Shown here one piece after another: positions 15,437 through 24,540 of a DNA stretch of 64,000 nt. The stretch's first letter is position 1; every line of letters starts with the position of its first letter. The DNA is taken from NCBI GenBank assembly GCA_947488625.1, contig CANKZR010000001.1, positions 2,074,723 to 2,138,722 of the forward strand, given 5' to 3'. The notes under the pieces are model-generated. The model was not told the origin of the DNA, searched no databases, and worked only from the letters and a program-made list of their open reading frames with translations. The stretch is from an uncultured Sphingomonadaceae bacterium. Lineage in GTDB: Bacteria; Pseudomonadota; Alphaproteobacteria; Sphingomonadales; Sphingomonadaceae. The position numbers and the translations under genes were made by a program.

Positions 15437-16083
15437 TCGGAAGGTTTCAGTTCACCCGTGATGCGAATTCCTGCGCCGTCCACCTGGTAGTTCTTGTTGA
15501 TGAATATGAGCAGCGAAGTCATCGCTTCGGCTGCGGCTGCGTTGACGAGCGGTCCGGCATGAATGCCGCGCAATCCAACCGCCTCGGCCAATGCGACCAC
15601 CTCCGCACGAGCGGCCTTTTCGTCGCCGAACACCAGAATATCGCAATCGACATCGCCTTCTTCGGCAAGTCGATGCGCCGCTACGTTGTGGAAGGCTGCT
15701 ACCAGCCGCACGTCGTCGCCAAGCAACTTGCGGGCGCAGGCGGCAGCCGAACCTTCTTCCGGCAGTTGCACGCGCATGACCTTGGGTGGGACCAGCGGCA
15801 CGGTTGTGTCGACAACAATCTTGCCCGCTACATGCGGCTTGATTTCGGAAAGCGTGGCCTCCTGCGCAGAGAAGGGCACCGTCACCAGCACGATATCGGC
15901 AGCTGCGGCTGCGTCCGGGTTACTTGCCCCAGTTAACCCGTGCCCCAGCTCGTCAGCCTTCGCCTGCGCCGATTGGGCCTGGCGCGATCCGATGGTGACA
16001 TCATGACCTGCCTTGGCAAGTCGCCATGCCAGCGCGCTGCCCAGTTGGCCCGTACCGCCGACAACGGCAATTTTCTGGCTCAT
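15433..16083 (-). CDS. npdG: NADPH-dependent F420 reductase (Fno/NpdG)
   Basis: 216 residues: the N-terminal Rossmann motif IAVVGGTGQLGSALAWRLA, the NADPH-binding IGSRQ, then DIVLVTVPFSAQ and VVDTTVPLVPPKVMRVQLP, which is characteristic of NADPH:F420 oxidoreductases, and LVAAFHNVAAHRL. The enzyme moves hydride between NADPH and F420 and would supply F420H2 to the LLM oxidoreductases. It sits 18 bp after fbiC and overlaps cofE by four bases, so cofactor synthesis and reduction are one transcription unit. Confidence 0.95.
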   Translation of the reverse strand: MSQKIAVVGGTGQLGSALAWRLAKAGHDVTIGSRQAQSAQAKADELGHGLTGASNPDAAAAADIVLVTVPFSAQEATLSEIKPHVAGKIVVDTTVPLVPPKVMRVQLPEEGSAAACARKLLGDDVRLVAAFHNVAAHRLAEEGDVDCDILVFGDEKAARAEVVALAEAVGLRGIHAGPLVNAAAAEAMTSLLIFINKNYQVDGAGIRITGELKPSD

Positions 16084-16101
16084 AGCTTGTTTCCTGTTCT
16101 T

Positions 16102-18420
16102 TTAATGGATGTCTTCGGTCTCGCACAGGCGCCGACCGTAGATTGTTGTACGTTCTTCCAGCCTTCGCCCAATCCCATGGGCGAGCGCACGCATTTCAGG
16201 TACGCCGAATTCCTGGCCGTTCACTCCTCCTGCAGCGCGCGTGATGGATTCGTCCATCAGTGTGCCGCCAAGATCATTGGCACCAGCCTGAAGAATGCGT
16301 GCCGCGCCCTCGCCGCCAAGCTTCACCCAGCTTACCTGGATGTTGGGAATTGCACCATCCAGCGCAATACGGGAAACAGCATGCATCAGCACTGTTTCAC
16401 GCCACGTTGGGCCTGAACGAGTGTTCCCGCGCCGCCAATTGGGCGCTTCCATATGCACGAACGGCAGGGGAACGAATTCGGAAAAACCGCCGGTTTCCAG
16501 CTGCAACGAACGCAGACGCAGCAAGTGCGTGGCCCAGTGCGAATATTGTTCGACGTGGCCGAACATGATCGTTGAGGTGGTCGATAGCCCGACATTATGT
16601 GCAGCCCGCATCACGGCCAGCCATTCGCTTGTGTTCACCTTGTCCGCGCAGATGATTTCGCGAACATCATCCGACAGGATTTCCGCCGCTGTGCCCGGAA
16701 GGGTTGCCAGCCCGCATTCCTTGAGCGAGGCCAGATATTCCTCGTACCCCAATCCAAGCGTCGTTGCGCCATGGTGCACTTCCAGAGGGGAGAAGGCATG
16801 TACGTGCATTTGCGGAACGGCATCCTTCACCGCCTGCACGATCCCGCGATAAGTGTTCCCATCGTAGCTGGGGTGAATGCCCCCTTGAAGGCACACTTCG
16901 CTCGCCCCGCGTTCATGCGCCTCTATCGTCCGGCGTGCGATCTCGTCGTGGTCAATATTGTAGGCCGGGCCTCTTTCGCTCTTCGTGCTGCCCTTGGAAA
17001 ATGCGCAAAATCCGCAACGATAAAGGCAGATGTTGGTGTAGTTGATATTACGGTTGATCACGTGGGTAATAGTATTGCCCACCCTGTCGCGCCGCAATTC
17101 GTCGGCAAACCTGCAAATCCGTTCGAAATCGCGACCCTCGGCAGTAAACAGCCTCGTTATTTGGCGGGCCCTGATTTCTTCGCCCTGCTCCACTCGGCCA
17201 AGTGCAATGCGGATCTCCATGTCGCTGCCTGCGCCGATGGAAAACGGCGCTTCGGGTATCGCATCTCCCCTGCCGGGATGCCAGTCACTGTCACGCGGGA
17301 GGCCGCGCGCATCCGTGGCGCGGCGAACGCGCGGCTGCAGGGCCGGATCTATCCAATCATCAGGTGCCCGCGCAAAAGCGGGACCGACGGCAAGCCGCTG
17401 GCGCAGGTGGCGTCCAGCCAGCTCAGTTTGTGTTTCCAGCTGCTCGAGATGTGGCCACGGAGCTTCGGGATTGACGTGATCCATCGTCACAGGCGAAACG
17501 CCGCCCCAGTCATTGACGCCCGCCCGCAACAGCTTGCCCAATTCCCCCGGTTGGAGATTGGGAGGGGCCTGCACGACCATGTTCGGCTGCAGGATCAGTC
17601 TTGCTGCGGCGATCGTCCAGAGATGATCGTCTAGGTCGAGATCCGGCGCATTGGCCATCAGGGTTTCGGCCTTCGCGCGAAAGTTCTGGATGATGACTTC
17701 CTGCACATGGCCGTAACGCGCATGCAGATCGCGAATGGCAAGCAGGGCCTCGATGCGTTCCAACCGGGTTTCGCCAATCCCGATCAGCAGCCCGGTGGTG
17801 AACGGTACCTTCGCCTCGCCTGCCAGACGAAGCGATTGTAACCGAACTTCCGGCACCTTGTCAGGTGAACCGAAATGCGGCATCCCTTTCTCGCATAAAC
17901 GCCCCGAAGTGCTTTCCAGCATCAGGCCCATCGATGCGGAAACAGGACGCAATTTCTCGTAATCCGCAGCCTGCATGATGCCGGGGTTGAGGTGCGGAAG
18001 CAGACTTGTCTCTTTCAGCACCAGCGCAGAAACATGTGCGAGATAATCGAGCGTACTGGCAAAGCCGCGCTCGTTCAGCCAATCGCGCGCAATTTTGTAT
18101 CGATCCTCAGGGCGATCTCCAAGAGTGAACAGAGCCTCGTGGCAGCCACGCTCTTCGCCGGCGCGGGCTATTTCCAGAACTTCTTCCGGCTCAAGGAAAG
18201 GCGCTGTGAGTTGCGAGGGCCGATGGGCGAAGGTGCAATAATGGCAGACATCGCGGCATAGCTTTGTCAGCGGGATGAACACCTTGCGCGAATAGGTCAC
18301 CAGGGTACCATGCGCCGCCATGGTCTTGGCCTCAGCCTCGACCACAAGGTCTTCCAAAGGCAGCGATTCCAGCCTTTCCAGCCAGTCGCGCGCCTCGGAC
18401 TCGTTCCACCATTCAACCAT
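16102..18420 (-). CDS. fbiC: FbiC, FO synthase (CofG-CofH fusion)
   Basis: 772 residues with two radical-SAM domains. The CofG half has the cluster motif Cys55-x3-Cys59-x2-Cys62 (TKLCRDVCHYCTF); the CofH half has Cys465-x3-Cys469-x2-Cys472 (TNICLYRCGFCAF). Between them a linker of about 40 residues (360-400) is low in conserved text. Together the halves convert tyrosine and 5-amino-6-ribitylamino-uracil to FO, the deazaflavin chromophore. Length matches actinobacterial FbiC (about 850) minus some linker. It follows the BKACE gene by 65 bp and precedes npdG by 18 bp. Confidence 0.97.
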   Translation of the reverse strand: MVEWWNESEARDWLERLESLPLEDLVVEAEAKTMAAHGTLVTYSRKVFIPLTKLCRDVCHYCTFAHRPSQLTAPFLEPEEVLEIARAGEERGCHEALFTLGDRPEDRYKIARDWLNERGFASTLDYLAHVSALVLKETSLLPHLNPGIMQAADYEKLRPVSASMGLMLESTSGRLCEKGMPHFGSPDKVPEVRLQSLRLAGEAKVPFTTGLLIGIGETRLERIEALLAIRDLHARYGHVQEVIIQNFRAKAETLMANAPDLDLDDHLWTIAAARLILQPNMVVQAPPNLQPGELGKLLRAGVNDWGGVSPVTMDHVNPEAPWPHLEQLETQTELAGRHLRQRLAVGPAFARAPDDWIDPALQPRVRRATDARGLPRDSDWHPGRGDAIPEAPFSIGAGSDMEIRIALGRVEQGEEIRARQITRLFTAEGRDFERICRFADELRRDRVGNTITHVINRNINYTNICLYRCGFCAFSKGSTKSERGPAYNIDHDEIARRTIEAHERGASEVCLQGGIHPSYDGNTYRGIVQAVKDAVPQMHVHAFSPLEVHHGATTLGLGYEEYLASLKECGLATLPGTAAEILSDDVREIICADKVNTSEWLAVMRAAHNVGLSTTSTIMFGHVEQYSHWATHLLRLRSLQLETGGFSEFVPLPFVHMEAPNWRRGNTRSGPTWRETVLMHAVSRIALDGAIPNIQVSWVKLGGEGAARILQAGANDLGGTLMDESITRAAGGVNGQEFGVPEMRALAHGIGRRLEERTTIYGRRLCETEDIH

Positions 18421-18485
18421 ATCGCGTTACATTCTCTTTCATTCGGTGGTCTCGCCGCGGATCATCCCGGGCCATCCTTCGACAA

Positions 18486-19415
18486 TCAAATATTTGTCCG
18501 GTCGCCTCCCTTAAGATCCAGGATCTTTCGCGCCTCATCGGGCGTGGCAACCGACAGGCCCATGCCTTCAACGATCCCTCTCGCGGTCGCAACCTGCTCG
18601 GCATTGGTCTTGGCCAGTCTGCCCGGCCCGGCCCACAATGAATCTTCAAGTCCCACCCGGACGTTGCCACCCATCGACGCTGCCATGGCGACGATACTCA
18701 TCTGGCGCGCCCCGGCGCCCAGAACCGACCATTCGTACTGATCACCGAACAGGCGATCAGCGGTACGCTTCATATGCGAGACATCTTCAGGGTGGCCGCC
18801 AATTCCTCCCAGGATACCAAAGCAGGTCTGGACGAAAAGCGGAGCCTTCACGAGGCCGCGATCAAGGAAATGCGCCAGGTTGTAGAGATGGCTGGTGTCA
18901 TAGCATTCGAATTCGAAGCGCGTGCCGAGCGGCGTCAGCAATTCCAGCAGGCCCTCGATATCCTTGTAGGTATTCTTGAAAACCAGATCTCGAGAACCCT
19001 CAAGCAGCGCCGGTTCCCATTCGTGCTGCCATTCCTTGTAACGATCGAGCATGGGGAACAGCCCAAAGCCCATCGAACCCATGTTGAGACTGGCCACTTC
19101 CGGTGCGAACTGCGTTGCCGGTCTTAGCCGCTCCTCCAGCTTCATTGAGGGATGGCCGCCAGTGGTGATATTGAGCACGGCGTCGCTTCGCTGCTTGATG
19201 ACCTTGAGGAAAGGCTCGTAAAGGTCCGGGTTCTGGTCGGGCCGCCCATCTTGCGGATTGCGCGCATGCAGGTGGATGATTGCCGCACCCGCCTCTGCCG
19301 CGCCGACAGCGGCATCTGCGATCTCGTCGGCAGTTACCGGAAGGTGCGGGGACATACTGGGCGTATGAATAGCGCCCGTTACCGCACAACTGATTATTAC
19401 TTTGCCCTTCGCCAA
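18486..19415 (-). CDS. BKACE-family beta-keto acid cleavage enzyme
   Basis: 309 residues: VIISCAVTGAIHTPSMSPHL, AAIIHLHARNPQDGRP (His-x-His zinc ligands), NITTGG, EVASLNMGSMGFG, FECYDTSHLYNLAHFLDRGL and VQTCFGILGGIGG are standard for the DUF849/BKACE family. Known members use Zn2+ and acetyl-CoA to cleave a beta-keto acid into acetoacetate and a new acyl-CoA. It is the first gene of the F420 operon, which is unusual. As no thiolase is visible in the window, it may perform the carbon-carbon cleavage of the pathway; that is inference. Confidence 0.93.
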   Translation of the reverse strand: MAKGKVIISCAVTGAIHTPSMSPHLPVTADEIADAAVGAAEAGAAIIHLHARNPQDGRPDQNPDLYEPFLKVIKQRSDAVLNITTGGHPSMKLEERLRPATQFAPEVASLNMGSMGFGLFPMLDRYKEWQHEWEPALLEGSRDLVFKNTYKDIEGLLELLTPLGTRFEFECYDTSHLYNLAHFLDRGLVKAPLFVQTCFGILGGIGGHPEDVSHMKRTADRLFGDQYEWSVLGAGARQMSIVAMAASMGGNVRVGLEDSLWAGPGRLAKTNAEQVATARGIVEGMGLSVATPDEARKILDLKGGDRTNI

Positions 19416-19480
19416 AAAAAAACTCCCGCGGTAAGATCTTCTGATTCCACTTGCGGTAGGATCAGTGGGAAGCGACGCAA

Positions 19481-19496
19481 TCTAACCTTCGATAGG
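19481..19496. promoter_or_regulatory. Shared 16-bp dyad (regulon site 3), F420 operon promoter
   Basis: On the minus strand this reads CCTATC-GAAG-GTTAGA followed by TTGCG; 10 of 12 positions of the shared dyad. Its edge is 66 bp before the BKACE start at 19415, in the 84-bp gap after the LuxR-type regulator gene, so it would control the BKACE-F420 operon separately from the regulator transcript. Confidence 0.5.
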
Positions 19497-19499
19497 GTG

Positions 19500-22169
19500 T
19501 CAGGATAGAATTCCCAGTTGCCTTGCCCGCAACACAGCCTGCGGACGTCGGCGAACGCCCAGCTTGTCATAGATCTGCTGCATGTACCATTTGACGGTCC
19601 CTTCGGTCAGGCCGAGCCTGTCCCCGATCTCGCGGTTCCGCAGCCCGCCGCTTACCTGCGTCAGGATTTCGATCTCTCGCAGCGACAACCCGCCGCAGGG
19701 GCCGTAGTTCTCGTCTTCCTCGTCCTCCATCTGCGGATTGCCCTTGAGCGACTTCACCAGTCGGGCCGCGAACTTGTCTACCGGGTTATCGAGGATCGGG
19801 CCGCTGCCGTAGGCTTCGACAATCAGCGAACCTATTGCGTCTCCTTCGTCAAGGAACGGTCGCAGCCAACCACCTGGTTCCGCCAGTTCCACAGCCGAGC
19901 GAACCGAGCGGCGAGCTTCCGAACGATTACCCGCAAGCACCGCGATTTCGGCAAGCAGAAGCTCGAAATGCAACGCTGAACGAACCGCACCGCGGCGGCG
20001 CACAAATTCGAGCCAGCGCTTGGCCACCTTTCGCGAACGTACAAGGCGGAAGCGGTGCATTTCGATCCGCAGCCACGCGATCGCAAGCCATTCGTTGAGG
20101 CGTGTGGGATTGAGGGTGGGCACGGGCTCTCCCTCGCTCACCAGATCGCAGGAATGGAATAGCTCTTCGGCCTGCTCGAGGTGGCCGATCTTTATCAGCG
20201 TCCGCACCTGCTCCGAAACCACCATGGCTCTTAGCCGGTCTAGCCCGCATTCGATCGCGACGAGGTGCGCCTCCTTCAAGCCCGAGAGGGCCGAGGCAAA
20301 ATCGCCTTCTGCCGCCGCCAGCCTCGCGCGTACGAGATATCCCGACGCCACCTGATCGACGAAACCCCATTGCCGGATGGATGGCATGTAGCGATCGACC
20401 AGTTGCGCAGCCTCCTCCAACTCGTCGCATTCATACAGGATCTCCGCCATCGGCAAGGCTGGCAAGGCTCCGAGTCCCGGCACTTCGTTCTCGCGCTGGC
20501 GGGCGATTTCCTGTGCTTCGTGGAGGAACTGCTTCGCCGTTTCCGTCTTGCCCTGTGCTACGAGCGTAGGAGCGACCGAAGACTTGAGGGCGATCGATGC
20601 AAAGGCCGAACCCGGTCGTGCCAGGGCCTTGCGCAGCTCGCCTTCGAGGCGGAGCATATCGTGGAAATGGTAAAGTTCGCGGCGTGCGGACAGCAGCTGC
20701 GCCAGCAAGGTGCAGCTGAGATAGGGATGATCGTCACCCAGGTCTGCCAGCAGCGGCCCGCATTCCTCTTCCACGGCGACCATATTGTCGCGGGCAGCAT
20801 CGAGCATGACCTTGCGGTGCCGGACGTGAAAATTCAGCTGGCGCGCAGCGTAGTCATCCAGCTCGCCAGTCTCGATCCGCTCCTCTATCGCTTTTTCTGC
20901 CGCTTCGATGAGCCGCTCTGCCGAACTGAATGCAAGACGTCTGCTGCGCCGCCATGACATGGCTAGCAGGATGTGCGGCTTGTCCTCTACGACCTGCCAG
21001 GGTAGCTGGCTTGCCAGCTCGTCGAGGCGTTGCAACAGGCCAGCGTAGATCATCTGCTCGGCGAGTGCTTCCATCTGGGATGCCAGAAATTCCTGATCCG
21101 CACTCTGTTCCGCATGTTCGAGTGCGCGGTGATAGTCTCCGATCTCCGAATAATAGCGGCTTGCGCGCCGGTTCAACTCTGCCGCGCGCGCGGGTGCCAG
21201 TTTGACGAGCCGCCCACGAACCATCTCCCTGAACAGCTTGTAGTGCCTGTATTCGCCCTCTTCGCGATCAATCTCGATGAGGAACAGGCCTCGCTCGAAG
21301 GCTTCATCGAGATATTTGCGCGCTTCGTTCTGACCGATGACCGCTGCGCAGGCCGATGGCGTCAATTCCTCCAGAACCGACGTATCGACAAGAAAATCCC
21401 GCAATTCCTGTGGCAGACCCTCGATCACTTCCTCGTGGAAATAGCTGGCATATTCATGCCGCAGCCGACTCGCCGCACGCTCCGGCTTTTCTTCGCGAAG
21501 GCCGTCCTTGTGCCACGTTTGCGACGCGAGGATCAGGCCGGCTGCCCAGCCTTGCGTCTCGGAAATCATACGCTGAATTTGCGATGCGGTCGGCTCCGTT
21601 CCGATTTCTTGCCGCAGAAGATCGCTGGCCTCTTCCGAACTGAAGCAGAGATCCTGCATATTGATTTCGAGCAGGTAGCCGAGCGATCTCAAGCGCGCGA
21701 GGTGGATATCGCTCTCACCTCGCGTGGCGATCACCGTGATCAGCCCATCGCGCGAACTGAAGATCAGCTGCTCGATGAATTCGTGGACTTCTGCCGGCAG
21801 CAACTGGCCATCGTCGATGAACAAGATCGGCGCAGCTCCCGATCTCTGGGCAAGTTCGACGAACCAGGAACGCGGGTCGCTGGAATTCAGCGAAAGCCCT
21901 GCCGCGGCGCAAGCTTGCGAAAGCGCACCAAGAAAGCTTTCCAAGCTGTCGATACCAGCTCTTGCGGCGATCCAGAGGACGGAACGTCCACGTTCGGATA
22001 GCAGCTCTGCCCAGCGCAGCATGGCTGTCGTCTTGCCGAAGCCGGCAGGTGCGATTACCGTGACTGCACGATACCCAGTAATCTTCTCCACCAGTGCTTC
22101 CAGCCTGGCACGTTCAATATAGTCGTGCGCCGAACGCGGCGGCACGATCGTGGTCTGGACTACGCCCAT
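19500..22169 (-). CDS. LuxR-family transcriptional activator of the MalT/LAL type
   Basis: 889 residues. The N-terminal STAND ATPase has a Walker A at residues 41-48 (PAGFGKTT) and a Walker B PILFIDDGQLL near 115. A long helical-repeat middle resembles the MalT TPR domain. The C-terminal LuxR helix-turn-helix spans about 825-889 (LSLREIEILTQVSGGLRNRE, GDRLGLTEGTVKWYMQQIYD, KLGV). Such proteins bind an inducer and ATP, oligomerise and activate promoters. It lies between the F420 operon and the divergent catabolic operon, the natural place for their regulator. Shared dyads lie on both sides (19481 and 22261). Confidence 0.94.
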   Translation of the reverse strand: MGVVQTTIVPPRSAHDYIERARLEALVEKITGYRAVTVIAPAGFGKTTAMLRWAELLSERGRSVLWIAARAGIDSLESFLGALSQACAAAGLSLNSSDPRSWFVELAQRSGAAPILFIDDGQLLPAEVHEFIEQLIFSSRDGLITVIATRGESDIHLARLRSLGYLLEINMQDLCFSSEEASDLLRQEIGTEPTASQIQRMISETQGWAAGLILASQTWHKDGLREEKPERAASRLRHEYASYFHEEVIEGLPQELRDFLVDTSVLEELTPSACAAVIGQNEARKYLDEAFERGLFLIEIDREEGEYRHYKLFREMVRGRLVKLAPARAAELNRRASRYYSEIGDYHRALEHAEQSADQEFLASQMEALAEQMIYAGLLQRLDELASQLPWQVVEDKPHILLAMSWRRSRRLAFSSAERLIEAAEKAIEERIETGELDDYAARQLNFHVRHRKVMLDAARDNMVAVEEECGPLLADLGDDHPYLSCTLLAQLLSARRELYHFHDMLRLEGELRKALARPGSAFASIALKSSVAPTLVAQGKTETAKQFLHEAQEIARQRENEVPGLGALPALPMAEILYECDELEEAAQLVDRYMPSIRQWGFVDQVASGYLVRARLAAAEGDFASALSGLKEAHLVAIECGLDRLRAMVVSEQVRTLIKIGHLEQAEELFHSCDLVSEGEPVPTLNPTRLNEWLAIAWLRIEMHRFRLVRSRKVAKRWLEFVRRRGAVRSALHFELLLAEIAVLAGNRSEARRSVRSAVELAEPGGWLRPFLDEGDAIGSLIVEAYGSGPILDNPVDKFAARLVKSLKGNPQMEDEEDENYGPCGGLSLREIEILTQVSGGLRNREIGDRLGLTEGTVKWYMQQIYDKLGVRRRPQAVLRARQLGILS

Positions 22170-22260
22170 TCCCGCAACTCTCTTCCCAATTTCCGGTCGG
22201 TCTTTGTGCCGACAGCGGCTCGCTTATCGTTGAACGAAACACCTGTGGCAAGCCTCTTTT

Positions 22261-22276
22261 CCTATCGGCAGATAGG
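22261..22276. promoter_or_regulatory. Shared 16-bp dyad (regulon site 4), perfect copy
   Basis: CCTATC-GGCA-GATAGG is a perfect 6-4-6 inverted repeat followed by TTGTGG. It lies in the 186-bp divergent region, 92 bp upstream of the LuxR-type gene and 80 bp upstream of the acyl-CoA dehydrogenase, so it could mediate both autoregulation and activation. Confidence 0.65.
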
Positions 22277-22355
22277 TTGTGGCACGCATCCATGGGGGCA
22301 ACGAGGCATTGGAGAACTGCTGACAGAATAGATCGCGGTTTTTTGGGAGAGCAAA

Positions 22356-23519
22356 ATGGATTTTGAACTGCCTGATGAACATCGCGCATTCCGCGACATG
22401 ATCAGGAAGTGGGTCAACAAGGAATGCCCCAAAGAGTGGGCCCGCGAGCTTGAAGCGGATGAACACAACTATCCCCATGCCTTGTGGGACAAGTTCACGG
22501 AAGCCGGCCTGCACGGTGTCGGCATTAATGAAGTATATGGCGGCCAGGGCGGCGATGTCGTCATGCAGATGGTGCTGGCACGCGAACTGGCGCGTTCGCT
22601 GGGGGGCCTCGCATGGATATGGGGCATCACTTCGTTTGCCGGTTCAAAGTCCATCGGACTCTACGGCACCGAAGAACAGAAGGCGAAATATCTTCCGAAG
22701 ATCGCGGCCGGCGAATTGAAGGCCGCGATTTCGTTCACCGAACCCGGTGGCGGAACCGACCTTCTGGGCAACCTCGCAACCACTGCAGAAAAAGTTGACG
22801 GCGGCTGGATACTCAATGGCGAAAAGATCTGGAGCTCTTCGGCCCATGTGGCGGATTACATGCTTTGCATCGCCCGATCGGACAAGTCGGTAGAGAAGAA
22901 ACACCAGGGTCTCACGCTGTTCTGGGTTCCGGCGGACGCAGAAGGCGTAACCGTCACGCCGCTCGCCAAGCTGGGCATGCGCTCGATGGGCAGCTGTACC
23001 GTTGCCTATGAAAATGTCTTCGTCGCCGACGAGAACGTCCTCGCGGAGCCGCATAACGCCTGGTACACTTTGCTGCCGACGCTCAACAACGAGCGGATCA
23101 TGGTCGGGGCCTTCTGCCTCGGTGTGATCGACGGCGTGCTGGAAGACGCGCTGGCTTATCTCATGCAGCGCAAGGCATTTGGCAAATACATCGGCGAATT
23201 CCAGGCACTGCAGCACTACGTCGCCGATATTGCCACCTCGCAGAAAACGACCGAGCTTCTGCTGCATTTCTGCGCCTCCAAACAGGCGCATGGCGAAGAT
23301 GTGGGGAATGAAGCCAACATGCTCAAACTACACGCTTCGGAAGCCGCCAACCAGGCCGCCGACCTTGGCATCCAGATGCTGGGTGGCATGGGCTATTCAG
23401 CGGAAACCGACATGCAGCGATACTGGCGCGACAGCCGTCTCTGGCGGATCGGTCCCATAACCAACGAGATGGTCCGAAACGGGATTGCACAGTCTCTCGG
23501 CCTCCCCCGCTCTTTCTGA
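22356..23519 (+). CDS. Acyl-CoA dehydrogenase (Glu246 type), paralogue 1
   Basis: 387 residues with all three ACAD domains: AISFTEPGGGTDL, LNGEKIWSSSA, LGMRSMGSCTVAYENVFV, and QMLGGMGYSAETDMQRYWRD. The usual catalytic Glu of Y-E-G-T is replaced by Pro367 (IGPITNE), but Glu246 in LNNERIMVGA is at the position used by isovaleryl- and long-chain-CoA dehydrogenases, so the protein should be active. It oxidises an acyl-CoA to the 2-enoyl-CoA with FAD. First gene of the large catabolic run; RBS GGGAGAG. A close paralogue of equal length lies at 31249. Confidence 0.93.
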   Translation: MDFELPDEHRAFRDMIRKWVNKECPKEWARELEADEHNYPHALWDKFTEAGLHGVGINEVYGGQGGDVVMQMVLARELARSLGGLAWIWGITSFAGSKSIGLYGTEEQKAKYLPKIAAGELKAAISFTEPGGGTDLLGNLATTAEKVDGGWILNGEKIWSSSAHVADYMLCIARSDKSVEKKHQGLTLFWVPADAEGVTVTPLAKLGMRSMGSCTVAYENVFVADENVLAEPHNAWYTLLPTLNNERIMVGAFCLGVIDGVLEDALAYLMQRKAFGKYIGEFQALQHYVADIATSQKTTELLLHFCASKQAHGEDVGNEANMLKLHASEAANQAADLGIQMLGGMGYSAETDMQRYWRDSRLWRIGPITNEMVRNGIAQSLGLPRSF

Positions 23520-23538
23520 CAAAAGGATGATTGAACCC

Positions 23539-24540
23539 ATGAAAGCATTACTGCTCGAATCCACCGAGGGCCCCGAAGCTGTTCGCGTGGTCGATGTCGA
23601 TACTCCCGAACCTGCCTCCGGCGAAGTCCGTGTGGCTATCAAGGCAGCGTCCATGAACCACCGGGAGATGTGGATTTCGCGCGGACTTTATCCGGGCATG
23701 GTCACCCCGTGCACCATGGGTTGCGACGGTGCCGGCATAGTCGACATGATCGGCGACGGCGTTAGCGGCGTCGATATCGGCGACGAGGTCGTAATCTATC
23801 CGGGCCGCGACTGGGGCCCCAACCGCCATGCGCCGCTGCCCGAATTCGGCTTGCTGGGAATGCCGCATCCCGGCACGATTGCGGAATATGTGTGTGTGCC
23901 GGCAGAAAACCTCGCCCCCAAACCTGCGGGCATGGGTTGGGAAGAAGCCGCGGCATCGATTCTTACCGGGCTTACTGCCTGGCGCGCCCTGATGTTCAAG
24001 GGCCAACTGCAGCCAACCGACACGGTGCTGATCAGCGGCGTCGGCGGCGGCGTTGCGACCTTTGGTCTTGCATATGCCGTTGCTCTTGGTTGCAAGGTGT
24101 TCGTCACTGGTGAAAGCGAAGAAGTGATCGAGCGGGCCAAGAGCATGGGGGCAACCGACGGGCTGCTTTACACAGATCCCGAGTGGCGCAAGAAGGTCGG
24201 GAAGATGACAGGCGGTATCGACGTCGTCCTCGATGGCGCGCCGGGCCCCAGCTATGCCAACTATATCCGCGCCATCAATCCTGGCGCGCGGATCGTGATC
24301 TACGGTTCAACCGCGGGTGACAAGTTCGAGATCACCGCGACAGCCCTGTTCCTGAAGAGCGCCAGTATCGTCGGCAGCCAGGTCGGCGATCCGGAAGATT
24401 TTCGAAATATGCTGGCCTTTATCGAAAAGCACGACATCCGCCCCGTGATCGAGAGAACCTTCCCACTGGCTGAGGCCGACAAGGCGCTTCTTTTCCTCGA
24501 AAAAGAGCACAAGTTCGGCAAAGTGGCGATTACGGTATGA
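23539..24540 (+). CDS. Medium-chain (zinc-type/quinone oxidoreductase-like) dehydrogenase
   Basis: 333 residues from the ATG at 23539; ATG 23527 is too close to the AAAAGGA ribosome site. N-terminal GroES-like domain (SGEVRVAIKAASMNHREMW, MGCDGAGIVDMIGDGV) and a Rossmann domain with VLISGVGGGVATFGLAYAVA. The four-cysteine structural zinc loop of classic alcohol dehydrogenases is absent. These NAD(P)H enzymes reduce activated double bonds or oxidise alcohols. Sits 19 bp after the acyl-CoA dehydrogenase and overlaps the next SDR by four bases. Confidence 0.9.
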   Translation: MKALLLESTEGPEAVRVVDVDTPEPASGEVRVAIKAASMNHREMWISRGLYPGMVTPCTMGCDGAGIVDMIGDGVSGVDIGDEVVIYPGRDWGPNRHAPLPEFGLLGMPHPGTIAEYVCVPAENLAPKPAGMGWEEAAASILTGLTAWRALMFKGQLQPTDTVLISGVGGGVATFGLAYAVALGCKVFVTGESEEVIERAKSMGATDGLLYTDPEWRKKVGKMTGGIDVVLDGAPGPSYANYIRAINPGARIVIYGSTAGDKFEITATALFLKSASIVGSQVGDPEDFRNMLAFIEKHDIRPVIERTFPLAEADKALLFLEKEHKFGKVAITV

